Source: Aegilops tauschii subsp. strangulata | Lineage: Eukaryota; Streptophyta; Magnoliopsida; Poales; Poaceae | Assembly: GCF_002575655.3 (NCBI RefSeq) | Contig: NC_053035.3 | Span: 502,726,601 to 502,790,600 of the forward strand | Direction of reading: 5' to 3' | DNA length: 64,000 bases | Shown here: in pieces, positions 1 to 10,640 of the stretch | Layout: each line of letters opens with the position of its first letter | Position numbering within the stretch: the first letter of the stretch is position 1 | Program-made: the position numbers and the translations under genes | The notes under the pieces: model-generated | The model's input: the letters and a program-made list of their open reading frames with translations, nothing else | What the model was told of the DNA's origin: nothing | Database searches by the model: none

Positions 1-672
1 CCCTTTATGAAGGTAATGCAGGCCCTCACAAGTCCCTTCAATTATTTTGTATGTGGTTGGCCAATCGTATTTGCATGAGTTCTCTGCAGGAAGACAGAAA
101 AGTGTTCATTACATATACATAACATGCTGGAATCATTTTGATAGCAAGCTAAAAAACATTTTGCAGAATTGAGTTAGAGAACCATCATACTGGAAATGTG
201 CTGGGAAAGGCTTCCTCCCTGCATATATTCGAAGCACAGAGCTCGCTCTGTTTCTTCGGAAAAATAACATTTTCCCTTCTGAAAGGTATGTCCACGTTTT
301 GTCTCATAGCAGTAACGAAGCAGCCGTACGATATTTTTATGCTGAACACTCATAAGGTTACTGAATTCATTATCAAATTTCGTATCGTCAAGGTCATAGA
401 TGGGGAAAAGCTTCTTTACAGCGATTTCGTCCCCATTATTTAGCACTGCCTGTTCATAGTATAGATTGGGGGTTGTTGTTAGAGATACCAAGCACCATGC
501 GCTGATTACAGACAACCAAAAATAACTATTTCTAACAAATACATAATATGATTAACCATACCTTGTAAACTTCTCCAAAGCCACCTCTACCGATCATTTT
601 CTCCTCGGAAAAATCATCTGTGATTTCCTTTAACAATGTAAATGTGATACTCGATGCCTCTGATGATGACAT
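1..672 (-). CDS. Receptor-like protein kinase, 5' part, cut by window edge
   Basis: Minus-strand kinase gene in three visible exons: 562-672, 191-449 and <1-83, joined by GT-AG introns that keep one reading frame (phase 0, then phase 1). Exon 1 starts MSSSEASSITFTLLKEIT and ends in the glycine loop MIGRGGFGEVYK. Exon 2 supplies the ATP-binding lysine in EIAVKKL, the helix-C region (FDNEFSNLMSVQHKNIVRL) and the hinge-side ALCFEYMQGGSL. Exon 3 reads DWPTTYKIIEGTCEGLHYLH and leads toward the HRD catalytic loop, which lies outside the window. This layout is that of grass cytoplasmic or cysteine-rich receptor-like kinases, which phosphorylate Ser/Thr. No signal peptide or ectodomain precedes exon 1, so this copy looks like a kinase-only (RLCK-like) product, or its ectodomain is lost. 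The start at 672 is chosen because exon 1 opens there and the upstream ATG at 729 meets a stop at once. The frame is intact in all visible exons. Confidence 0.88.
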
Positions 673-1312
673 TTTCCCCAACAAGTACACCTTAGACGTC
701 GTTATCCTTTTACCTTTTCAGGACACCATCTGATAAAAAAAGGATCTCATATTAGATTTTCACAAAGAATTGTTGTGCCATATAGCCCTCAAATCAAATC
801 AAGTAAAAGTCTAAGACTAGAACATTATCCCCAGTTCCCCACACATACTCTGGCCTAAACATCAATAATTTGGGCGAGGATCTGGACAGCGGTTAAATCT
901 AGGCTTGACTTGGTTGACCTAAACATCAATAATTTGGGGGAGGCATCATCGGTTTTTAGAGATTGGTGGTTGGCCATCTCTGGGATGTGGGGAAAAAATG
1001 AACGAAATATGCAGGGTCTTAAGGACATCCAGTTTTGCGTTTGCAATACTTTAACGGAATGGAAACATTTTATGCAGTCGCACAGTCCATGGTACCAAAT
1101 GATTGTTCTGAAATCTATAGTAAGCATATATAGGAAAAAAATAATGGTATAATTATTTTTTTGCTGAAGACTAGGCCAGTATCTGAAGCATCATGTGGCT
1201 AGAATTAAAGGAAGTACTCTACATTACTACCCGGCCATGTCAAAATCAATATCCATTCCTGAATAAAAGCAGAAGAAATAAGGAAGCAAGAGGCACTCTG
1301 AAGTCTGAACAT

Positions 1313-1350
<38 letters not shown>

Positions 1351-1936
1351 AGGGAGAGAGACTTGATAAAGAAACTAGGTTGACTTGACTCGGACCTGAG
1401 TCGATAAGGCTGTATAAATGAAGTGCACAAGAGATTTTTTATTATAGTCACTCAGAAAGAAAACAAAAGAAGAGAAGATGGAAGATTATTTGTGTCTCCG
1501 TAACCTAAAAATTGAATAGATTCGATCTTAAAACTCGAGAAACAACGGCAACTAAAAAGACAAATTTGAGTCGTAAATCTGTCTTGCATGCTGCTGTACA
1601 AGAAAATCAGATAGATTTCTCAACAACAAAAGGAAAAGGTTATCAGATGGTGGTGTAGGAAATGGAGTGGAAAAGTACATCCAAGCAAGAAGAGATGGAA
1701 ATACATGATAGCAGGAAGAGTGCATGCAAGCATGTCATAACTAGGACAGCATCGTCAGCAATACATTTGATGTGCATGAAAAAAAATGGAGTTGGATCGC
1801 TTGAAGAACTCACCGTCAAGCAGCACCAGGTTGAACTGGGGATGGGGAGGGGGAAGAGGATCCTCTTCCGGGGAGGAGAAGGGGCAGGTAGGGTGGGGGT
1901 GCATCTTAGGGAGGGTGGGTGGGTGAGTATTTATTA
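673..1936 (-). promoter_or_regulatory. Probable 5' leader, leader intron and core promoter of the kinase gene
   Basis: On the minus strand an acceptor (TTTATCAG) ends at 730, giving a 57-base leader exon 673-729 next to the start codon. A matching donor (GACG|GTGAG) lies at 1813, after a CT-rich, ATG-poor exon of about 100 bases. This implies a leader intron of about 1.08 kb (730-1813). TAATAAATA on the minus strand at 1928-1936 is a possible TATA box just upstream. Known: receptor kinase genes of grasses often have leader introns. The splice pairing is inference; a full-length cDNA would settle it. Confidence 0.45.
1316..1361. repeat. GA microsatellite
   Basis: About 15 uninterrupted GA units followed by GGGA-rich sequence. 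It lies inside the proposed leader intron of the kinase gene, where the transcript would read CT repeats. Useful as a length-polymorphic marker. Confidence 0.9.
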
Positions 1937-2696
1937 GGGTGACAAGACGATGATGGCCAGCGTGAAAGCAAGAAACCGATACTGCACCACAGCCCGTGAC
2001 AACACGGCGACATGTCTCTTTTTGACACTAGGGTCCCTACTGTCCTACCACTAGCAAACACTAGCAGCACTGTCTCACATGGCCTCACAGTGCAAGACAA
2101 TAGCTTACACTTCCTATTGATTTTCCTATTCCTATACTATTCCTATCATATGAACCAAAGAACCAAATGAGGCCCAATCAAATTTATAGAAAAAATTAGC
2201 AACAGCTATGATATTATATTAAATATATTGCATTATGTATCTAATAAGATTGATTAGACACAGTAGAGATTTATAGTTTTTGTAAGAAAACTTAGTTAAA
2301 CTCTTCATTATTTGACTTTTGACCAAATTTATACGCCTTGCTTTACGGAACAGAGGCAGTATCCATTATTTCTCCCCACTTCCTCTCCTCTTCAGGACAT
2401 ATCCATTTGATGATCTACTTAGTTTGGGTTGGAACAGACATAATCGAACTATATGGACTAGTCATTAACCCGTCTGCCTACATAGGCTAGATTTAGTTTT
2501 TTTTTCTTTACCTCCATTCAACAAAACAAGGCGTATAATTTTTTTCCAGAAATCAAACAGTGCAAAGTTTTATTAAATTTATAGAAACATTATCAACTAT
2601 GATAATATGTAGCTATAGTATAACAATATATTGCGTTATGTATCTAATAAGATTGATTTGGAATTGTAGAGGTTTATATTTTTTGTGAAAAAATGG
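1937..2696. other. AT-rich intergenic DNA with MITE-like debris
   Basis: No gene. Around 2210-2355 and 2565-2700 are two related AT-rich stretches with the same TGCGTTATGTATCTAATAAG motif, followed by sequence ending in ACGGAACAGAGGCAGTA in the first copy. That ending resembles a decayed Stowaway/Mariner terminus (GGAACGGAGGGAGTA). No intact pair of termini is visible. Confidence 0.4.
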
Positions 2697-3535
2697 GTCA
2701 AACTTTACACCATAAAATAAGGCATATAAAATTAGTCAACAGTCGAAACTTTCTAATGTTGACCAAAGATATAGAAGAAAAATATCTTCCTTTACAATAT
2801 TTACTCAATACATTACGGAAATGTATTTCATGGTGGATCTACTGATATTGATTTGCTATTGTAGATATTTACTATATTGATTTGCTATTTTTGATTAAAC
2901 TTGCGCAGTATTGATTTTTGACGAGAATGAGGATGAGACCCCGGCCTCTGCATTGAAAAGATGCATAGTGCCTTCTTTATTCAACAAAAGTGCTGACAAA
3001 GATATACATTAAAAGAAACTAAAGCCACCACACAACACCTACAAATCCGACAATGAGTGAAGACCATGCCAGCATGGCCTTATGCCCTGAAATTTAGTCA
3101 ACAGTAGAAGAAAAATATAGGGCGTACAAACTTTACACAATAAAATAAGGCATAAAAATTTAGTCAACAGTCGAAACTTGCTAATGTTGACCAAATATAT
3201 AGAAGAAAAATATCGCCATTTACAATATTTAGTTAATACATTACGAAAATGTATTTCCTAGTGGATCTATTGATATTTATTTGCTATTGTAGACATTTAC
3301 TATATCTTTTGTATAGACACATGATTAAACTTACACAGTATTGGTTTTTGACAAAATTTATATTTTTACGAGAATGAGGATGAGACTCCGGCCTCTGCAT
3401 TTGAAAGATGCATAGTGCCTTCTTTATTCAACAAAAGTTCTGACAAACATCATACATTAAAAAAAAACCTAAAGCCACCACACAACACCTACAAACCCTA
3501 CAATGAAGACCATGCCAGCAGGGCCTTACGCCATG
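2697..3535. repeat. Tandem duplication of an approximately 400-bp unit
   Basis: Copy 1 (about 2697-3095) and copy 2 (about 3127-3535) align almost throughout at a spacing of about 430 bases. Shared landmarks are ATAAAATAAGGCATA, GTCAACAGTCGAAACTT, CAATACATTACG or its variant, CGGCCTCTGCATT and CCACCACACAACACCTACAA. The second half of the unit (CGGCCTCTGCATTGAAAAGATGCAT...TTTATTCAAC) looks like the antisense 3' tail of a Triticeae non-LTR retrotransposon. Copies differ by scattered substitutions and a small insertion, so the duplication is not recent. Confidence 0.7.
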
Positions 3536-3861
3536 AAAACACGAAAAAAAAAACATTAGCTAGGAACCCGGAACATTCACATACCCCAAGACACCCTCTA
3601 GAAGAAACGGGAGCGCTCATCCGGTGAGCAGAATCTCAACGAGCACCTCATGCACACGTTGTAGAAGTCGTCATCACCGTCAAACCACCGAGCAATCTTT
3701 AGGGCAAAGATCTGCATAGTCTTCGGCAGTCATATCGTCGACGCCACCACGGCGCCAAACGTTGCCACCAACCTACGTGCGTCCATCAACACGCATTCGC
3801 CGCCGAGACCCTACTGCACCATGCCGCCGAAACTCAACAAAGTCGAAGTGGTAGAAGCCAC

Positions 3862-5577
3862 TGTTGGAAATATGCCCTAGAGGCAATAATAAAATGGTTA
3901 TTATTATATTTCCTTGTTCATGATAATTGTCTATTGTTCATGCTATAATTGTGTTATCCGGAAATCGTAATACATGTGTGAATACATAGACCACAATATG
4001 TCCCTAGTGAGCCTCTAGTTGACTAGCTCGTTGATCAACAGATAGTCATGGTTTCCTGACTATGGACATTGGATGTCATTGATAACAGGATCACATCATT
4101 AGAAGAATGATGTGATGGACAAGACCCAATCCTAAGCATAGCACAAAGATCGTGTAGTTCGTTTGCTAGAGCTTTTCCAATGTCAAGTATCATTTCCTTA
4201 GACCATGAGATCGTGTAACTCCCGGATGCCGTAGGAGTGCTTTGGGTGTACCAAACGTCACAACGTAACTGGGTGACTATAAAGGTACACTACAGGTATC
4301 TCTGAAAGTGTTTGTTGGGTTGACACGGATCGAGACTGGGATTTGTCACTCCGTATGACGGAGAGGTATCTCTGGGCCCACTCGGTAATGCATCATCATA
4401 ATGAGCTCAAAGTGACCAAGTGGTTGGTCACGGGATCATGCATTACGGTACGAGTAAAGTGACTTGCCGGTAACGAGATTGAACGAGGTATTGGGATACC
4501 GACGATCGAATCTCGGGCAAGTAACGTACCGCTTGACAAAGGGAATTGTATACGGGATTGATTGAATCCTCGACATCGTGGTTCATCCGATGAGATCATC
4601 GTGGAACATGTGGGAGCCAACATGGGTATCCAGATCCCGCTGTTGGTTATTGACCGGAGAGTCGTCTCGGTCATGTCTGCATGTCTCCCGAACCCGTAGG
4701 GTCTACACACTTAAGGTTCGGTGACGCCAGGGTTGTAGAGATATTAGTATGCGGAAATCCGAAAGTTGTTCGGAGTCCCGGATGAGATCCCGGACGTCAC
4801 GAGGAGTTCCGGAATGGTCCGGAGGTGAAGAATTATATATAGGAAGTCCAGTTTCGGCCACCGGGAAAGTTTCGGGGGTCACCGGTATTGTACCGGGACC
4901 ACCGGAAGGGTCCCGGGGGTCCACCGGGTGGGGCCACCTATCCCGGAGGGCCCCATGGGCTGAAGTGGGAGGGGGACCAGCCCCTGGTGGGCTGGTGCGC
5001 CCCCCTTGGGCCTTCCCCTGCGACTAGGGTTGGAAACCCTAGGGGTGGGGGGCGCCCCACTTGGCTTGGGGGGCAAGCCACCCCCCTTGGCCGCCGCCCC
5101 CCCTGGAGATTGGATCTCCCAGGGGCCGGCGCCCCCCCCCCCCAGGGCCCCTATATATAGTGGAGGGGAGGGAGGGCAACCGCACCACAGCCCCTGGCGC
5201 CTCCCTCCCTCCCGTGACACCTCTTCCTCCCCGCTTGCGCTTGGCGAAGCCCTGCCGGAATCCCGCTACTTCCACCACCACGCCGTCGTGCTGCTGGATC
5301 TCCATCAACCTCTCCTTCCCCCTTGCTGGATCAAGAAGGAGAAGACGTCGCTGCTCCGTACGTGTGTTGAACGCGGAGGTGTCGTCCGTTCGGCGCTCGG
5401 TCATCGGTGATTTGGATCACGACGAGTACGACTCCATCAACCCCGTTCACTTGAACGCTTCCGCTCGCGATCTACAAGGGTATGTAGATGCACTCCTCTC
5501 TCTCGTTGCTAGATGACTCCATAGATTGATCTTGGTGATGCGTAGAAAATTTTAAAATTCTGCTACGATCCCCAACA
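3862..5577 (+). mobile_element. Solo LTR of a BARE1/Angela/WIS-type Ty1/copia element
   Basis: The element starts TGTTGGAAATATGCCCTAG and ends CTACGATCCCCAACA, the terminal sequences of the very abundant Triticeae BARE1/Angela/WIS copia LTR. Its length (1716 bp) fits that family. A TATA box (CTATATATAG near 5150) lies in the 3' half as expected. There is no primer-binding site, coding region or second LTR. Both sides carry host DNA with near-identical 5-base flanks: GCCAC on the left and GCCAT on the right. This is a solo LTR formed by recombination between two LTRs, with one later change in the target duplication. It interrupts an older repeat seen at 3536-3861 and 5578-6248. GC-rich ORFs inside it are non-coding shadows. 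Confidence 0.92.
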
Positions 5578-6248
5578 GCCATGTCGTTCCACCTTTTGCC
5601 CCCTTCGATCAACATCTACTCCAAAACGATGCCCTCAGAAGAGAGAACGACACGTAGCGCCGCCATCGTCTAATCTAGGAGGCCTAGATCTAGGGTTTCC
5701 CCAGGGAACAACCAGAGCAAGTAGGCGAGAAACTGCATTGACGATGCCTTCGACAAGGAAACGATCACAAGACGCCACCATCGTCCACCGTGACCCAAGT
5801 CGGCTCGGTTTTCATCGGCAGTCTCGCATCCCCGCTGCTTGGTCTGTGATGATGCATCCACTGAGAACCAATGGACATGCACGGCGAAACATGGCGTGAA
5901 AGCAGCCTCGGCGCCACGCAGACCATGGCCGCCATGAGACGGCCTCGTAGCCTGCTCCGCTCGCCTCCCTTGCCACCCGGAGGACGAATCAAATCAGGTG
6001 CACTCTGTCTTGATGCCATCCTCTGCGCCATTGTCGGAACGGCCGCGCCATGCCCGAGCCCTAGACGTCCAAGGGCGAGGAGGTGAGGGGGGCCCGCCGG
6101 CACCGGCACCAGCCAGGCTTTGCCCTGGTGCGCTCATGACAACGACGCGGGAGGAGGAGGTAGGGGGATGGGGCCACGGCTGTGACTGATCTAGAGTTCC
6201 CCTTGATCGCCAGGCGGGGGCAACACGAGGGCTTTTGGCTCAGTTTCA
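5578..6248. other. Decayed repeat continuing on both sides of the solo LTR
   Basis: With 3536-3861 this forms one moderately GC-rich sequence split by the LTR. It holds many short motifs such as GATGCCTTCGACAAGGAAACG and CGCCACCATCGTCC that recur in wheat intergenic DNA, apparently in antisense to a non-LTR element. No open frame is convincing: short ORFs on both strands lack recognisable domains. I call it repeat debris and assign no family. Confidence 0.35.
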
Positions 6249-6250
6249 TA

Positions 6251-6493
6251 CTCCCTCTGGTTCATTTTATAGTGCGCATAGTTGCTAGCTCTTATACCAA
6301 TGCAATGAGCTGGAGCTGTACTTTGTACCAAAATGACCCTGCATGCACGGTCTGCCCCACACTCATGTGCAAGCGGTGTTGTGTGTCCCTTGTTTCCAAG
6401 CAAGGGGTCACTTGTCCAAACCAGCATGCACGCACTACATTTTAGAATATGAGCAAAAAAAACTATGCGCACTACAAAAGGGAATGGAGGGAG
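6251..6493. mobile_element. Stowaway (Tc1/Mariner-type) MITE, 243 bp
   Basis: Inverted ends: CTCCCTCTGGTTCATTTTAT with AGTGCGCAT on the left, ATGCGCACTACAAAAGG and GAATGGAGGGAG on the right. The TA target duplication is at 6249-6250 and 6494-6495. No coding capacity, as expected for a non-autonomous Stowaway. Confidence 0.9.
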
Positions 6494-6868
6494 TATATGT
6501 TTGGCAACAAAATTTATATGTCTTGTTTTTTATTTGTTATGGCGGGAGACTGTTTTGTCGTGCGTTCTTTGGAAACTGAAATTTGCTTTTATAGTGCATA
6601 GGACTAGATTCGACATTGCATTGCAAGTACTCCTATGTAATAATGAAACTAACGATGAAAATGTGAGCAAGGAGACGCACGCACGCACCGCCCCTGCTAT
6701 GCTGAGCTCCATTTATTTTCCTTTCCCACGGCGAAGGCACGTCCACGCGACGAGCACAAAAGGCTGTGCTACAAGCAGGCATCGTGCATGGCCGTCCCAT
6801 CGACGCGGGGGTAGGACTGCTCGTGACGCGCTAGCAGACCACATCCGAGGCGATGTGCTCGTGCCACG

Positions 6869-7069
6869 GCTTTGCTACACCTACCTAATTATTCTAGGTA
6901 CAGCTACGTGAAAACTGATTTGAGGAGATTTGATTGGAAGGGAAAAATAGTCCGGGCCCACCCATGAAAATCAAGGGGAGAGAGAAGTAGATTATGAAGT
7001 TTAAGTAAGTTCTCCCCAAATCAGTTTCACATAGCTGTATGTAGAATAATTATGTAGGTGTAGCAAAGC
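6869..7069. mobile_element. Hairpin MITE with approximately 60-bp inverted ends
   Basis: The left arm GCTTTGCTACACCTAC, then TAATTATTCTA, CAGCTACGTGAAAACTG and ATTTGAGGAGA is matched in reverse on the right (TCTCCCCAAATCAGT, CACATAGCTGTATG, TAGAATAATTATGTAGG, TGTAGCAAAGC). The 201-bp element folds into a near-perfect hairpin with a loop of about 70 bases. I could not fix a target duplication, so the superfamily is left open. Confidence 0.8.
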
Positions 7070-7135
7070 TCATTGCTCGTGCGGTCGTGCCACTAGGTAT
7101 AAAAAACCAGCTCATTGCTCGTGCGGTCGTGCCAC
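7067..7135. repeat. Direct repeat of 27 bp, two copies
   Basis: AGCTCATTGCTCGTGCGGTC plus GTGCCAC occurs at 7067-7093 and again at 7109-7135 without a mismatch. The first copy overlaps the last bases of the hairpin MITE. A related GTGCTCGTGCCAC precedes the MITE's left end. Confidence 0.85.
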
Positions 7136-7424
7136 ATTTGTTCCAATCTCTTTTGTTTTTAGTAAATACATCGAGAGTTACAGAATTTGCATGCGACAGT
7201 CAGTTTAGTGCACAAATTTGTAAACTACGTGTTTCTGATAATCAAACTTGCACGGACGTGCAAATACTCACATTTCACCTACGCAGTCGTATCCATGGCC
7301 TGCGTCGCATGCCAGCTAGGCCAGGGCCCGCTGTCATCTGCTGTTGCATGGTATATTTTCAGAAAAACCCTCATTTTTATTTACATATTGTCCCCCTAAA
7401 ATTAAATGAAAAAACAATGCCGAG

Positions 7425-7495
7425 GGTGGGATTTCGTACCCAGAACCTGCAGCAAGTAGGCTCGCGTGTAAACCACTACTCCAGCCAGTGATTAT
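7425..7495 (-). repeat. tRNA-like SINE remnant
   Basis: On the minus strand GGAGTAGTGGTTTACACG, then GCAGGTTCTGGGTACGAAATCC resembles the A and B boxes of a tRNA-derived SINE head (B-box consensus GGTTCGANNCC, here interrupted). It cannot fold as a functional tRNA. The identification is tentative. Confidence 0.35.
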
Positions 7496-7559
7496 TAATG
7501 TTTGGAAAGAATGACCGGTCTTTATGTCCAACCAACACTGACGGAAAAATTTAAAACCA

Positions 7560-8100
7560 AACTTGTCCCGAAAATATTCATGCTTAAATAAAAGATACGT
7601 GAATTTTATTTTAAATGGTGAAAAGTTTTAGAAAAATATTTCTGCAATGAAAAAACATACGTTGCATTTTTTAAATGTTCATAAACATATTTAAAAAATG
7701 TTTATACAATGTAAAAAATGTTCATATAGTTTAAAAAATGTTTTCTAACATCCAAAAAATATTAACTATGTATTTGGAAAGAGTTTCAAAAACTTGTATT
7801 TGAAAAACTATTAATCATATGTTTAAAAAAATATTAAACTTATATAAAATTGTTTTTAGATGTATAACTAAAACGGATAGTGTTTATGAAATTAATGGAC
7901 ATCAAAAATTATATTTTTAAAAATGTTAACTATGTATTTGTAAAATGTTAGACGTGTATTTGAACATGTAATATTTTTTCAAAGAATATTAATCATGCTA
8001 AAAATGTTTCTGATGTATAGAAACATATTAATCATGTATTTGAAAAATGCTAATCATGCAATATTACATGTTAAGCTACATCTTAAGGGAAGTCTCACTA
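7560..8100. other. AT-rich quasi-periodic DNA (AAAAATGTT motif)
   Basis: No gene. Variants of AAAAAATGTTC and ATGTATTTG recur irregularly. This is the reverse complement of the AACATTTTTTGAA motif at 8880-9430, so the two blocks face each other across the SINE-like sequence at 8345-8445. Confidence 0.5.
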
Positions 8101-8344
8101 TCTCAAAGAAAAAAGTTTTGAAAATAAATCCATACATATTGTTTTGGGTAGACATGAAGAACTGACAAGATAAAATGGTGTTTGTTCTTTAATATCATCA
8201 TTTGTTCCTGTGGTGAGGATGGTTAAACCACACGCACGGGGGTGCGACAATGAGGTCGAACCGTGCCCTATGTTTCTTCGTTAAACTTTTCACCTTATTT
8301 GTACGGTCTGCTCTAATTAAAGGGATATAATTATTAGTTGTGCA

Positions 8345-8445
8345 TATTAAACATCAACAAGCATTTGATCTGGTGGCTATCCTTACGGTGCTCCTTAAAG
8401 CAGGCCGTGGGTTCGAACTTTGCCAGCATTCATTTGGGCAAGGAC
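8345..8445 (+). repeat. tRNA-like SINE head, plus strand
   Basis: GATCTGGTGGCTATCCTTAC, GGTGCTCC, then CAGGCCGTGGGTTCGAACTT give a plausible RNA polymerase III A-box/B-box pair about 35 bases apart, with a good B box (GGTTCGAAC). The layout resembles tRNA-derived SINE-like repeats of Triticeae. The acceptor stem does not pair, so it is not a tRNA gene. Confidence 0.4.
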
Positions 8446-8799
8446 ATGTATACGTATCGCACCAATCCGATCATCAAGCAAGCTCCTCCCAATTCTACCA
8501 TATCTTCTGCACACTTGAGACGGTTCAAAAAATGAAGAGATAAGGCGAAGAACGTGTGGGCCCACAAGATGAATGTCCAGCGCGCGGGAGGGCCATTGTG
8601 TGTGTCATATATGCTGGTTGATTTCGATCACTTACCTAATTATTCTGAGAAAACACTCAAAACGGTATGACACTATTGTACATTGTATATATGGAAATAT
8701 ACTTGATCCAAATTTATAAGGAAAACTAAGCCTAAAAATCTTACACCATCCCATTTTTTCTTTCGGCCCAAGTAGCGTAGGTCCCTCTTCCGGTTTTGA

Positions 8800-9480
8800 G
8801 AAGGCTTCCTAGACCTTTTTTCCTATTTCATTGGTTTTCTCTTTTATTTTTATTTTATTGGTTTCTTTCTTTTCTCCTTTTCTTTTAAATTTCATGATCA
8901 TTTTTCGAATTTGTGAACATTTTGTTGAAATCATGATTGTTTTAAATTTACGGACATTTTTTTTGAATTTATGAACATTCTTTTGAAATCCTGAACAGTT
9001 TTTAGACTCTTTAACAATTTTAAAATTTGCAATTATTTTTGGAATAGTGAACTTGTTTACAAATTCGCGAACATTTTTTGAAATTAGTAAACAGTTTTTT
9101 TGAAATCATGCACATTTGTTGAAATGACAAAGTTGTCAATTCACGAACATTTTTTATAAAATTTGTAACATTTTGTAAAAGTAGCTAATATGTTTTGAAA
9201 TCATGAACAATTTCTGAAATGATGTACATTTTTGTAATTTGTGATTTTTTTTGGAATCACGAATATGTTTTCTAAAATCATGAATACCTTTTGAATTTGC
9301 GACCATTTTTCAAATATTGGAACGTTGTGTCGAAACTCACGAACATATTTTTGAATTCATAACATTTTTAATATTCAAGAACATTTTTTTGAATTCACAA
9401 ACAGTTTTTAATTCGATAACATTTTTTAAATTCTTTGAAATTTTGAATTTGATTTTTGTTTAAAATCCTGACCATTTTTA
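8800..9480. other. AT-rich quasi-periodic DNA (GAACATTTTTTGAAAT motif)
   Basis: No gene. More than 15 degenerate copies of GAACATTTTTTGAAATT and close variants occur at irregular spacing of roughly 25-40 bases. This is a common type of filler in Triticeae transposon flanks; similar sequence recurs at 17990-18370. Confidence 0.6.
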
Positions 9481-9771
9481 GTGAAGCAAGAAACAGAAAA
9501 AAAAATGAAAGGGAAAAAGGGACACTGTCCGGCTGATGAGCCAGCCAAAATGCATGTGCGAGAGGGAAGGGTGCATGTGTGTGCGTTCCCCATAATCCAG
9601 GTCGGGCAATAGGAGGTCCCATAATTGAGCAGATGGGTAGCACAGCTTGACACGATATAGCAGGCTTGCATGAGCAAGGCTGGCACACAAAAGACTCCCG
9701 AAGTGACTACTACACCGCATTAATGCCATCAGCCCATGGGAAATCTCTCAGTAGCTACTTCCTAGCTAGTA

Positions 9772-9852
9772 TTCCCTCTGTAAACAAATATAAGAGTACT
9801 TAGAACACTATTTTAGTAATCTAAACGCTTTTATATTTTTTTACGTAGGGAG
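9772..9852. mobile_element. Short Stowaway MITE, 81 bp
   Basis: TTCCCTCTGTAAACAAATAT and AAGAG on the left pairs with TTTTATATTTTTTTACGTAG and GGAG on the right. The TA target duplication is at 9770-9771 and 9853-9854. The centre ACACTATTTTAGTAATCTAAACG is typical of the short Thalos-like group. Terminal mismatches show decay. Confidence 0.85.
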
Positions 9853-9999
9853 TACTACACAACACTCAAAAATAAAAAAGCTAGTGCTACACGAGTCAGC
9901 CTGGGCATTCGGTTAGACCGAATTGACCGATTTTTTTATTTTGATTATGAAGAATTTTGGTTTAAAAAAATTGTCGACCGGCCTTTTAAAATGCATTAT

Positions 10000-10640
10000 A
10001 AATTGTTGGCCTGGCACCAACTCAAGCTGAACCTCAGAGTTACACATTAGCATGTCTCCATTTGCAACTTTCACATTGAGACTGTTGTAAGTTAGAGGGT
10101 TGCACCTGAATTCTCTGAACTAAAGCAGAGTCAGTAAAGTTGTGAGTGCTGCCAGAGTCCAGCAAAATACGCATATCACTACCGTCAAACCGAGGGAAAT
10201 CCATTTTCGGTTTCCATGGTCTCCGTGGATGTTGTTCCGGACAAGTGGCCACAAACGCTGGCATCCGCTACTCCAAGCATTACTGTTGTTGCTGTTGTAT
10301 TTGCGGTTGGGTCCCCCCCTCTTGATGATCCGAATTAAGTTGATGAGACAAACGTGTTACATGGAACAAATTGGAAAAGTTTGGGCCGCGGCGGAGGTCC
10401 TCGTCGCTGCCCTAGCAGATATGAGAGAGGGGGTGGGGATGCGCGGTGACGGAGAAGACAGGGACAGAGGAGCTCTATCGACCCTGGGAGAAGAGATGAG
10501 AGGTCAGCGGTGGCGAACTCTGGTCCGGCAGACAGTGGAAGTCCGGCCGGCGGGGGACGCATCGAGGACACCAGAGCGATCTGTTCTGCATGGCCGGCTG
10601 GCCGCAGCTGAGACACACAGACAGACAGTGACAAATAGAC
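10000..10640 (-). pseudogene. Ty3/gypsy gag-protease remnant with internal deletion
   Basis: On the minus strand a gag-type stretch (WKPKMDFPRFDGSD) runs directly into the aspartic protease active site (RILLDSGSTHNFTDSALVQ). In an intact element several hundred residues of gag and nucleocapsid separate the two, so a large internal deletion has fused them. A one-base shift near 10085 moves the continuation (VKVANGDMLMCNSEVQLELV) to another frame. Upstream sequence (10270-10640) has Gln-rich and GC-rich leader character. No RT, integrase or LTR is visible here. Confidence 0.7.

Noticed and set aside
910..1152. Plus-strand ORF with DWWLAISGMWGKNERN
   Set aside because: Faintly like a LINE zf-RVT tail, but too short, and it lies in the proposed kinase leader intron. 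A 28-bp direct repeat (CCTAAACATCAATAATTTGG at 853 and 918) is real but unexplained.
4703..5516. Overlapping GC-rich ORFs on both strands
   Set aside because: Inside the BARE1/Angela-type LTR, which is non-coding.
8345..8445. Functional tRNA gene
   Set aside because: Only A-box and B-box-like motifs; acceptor and anticodon stems do not pair.
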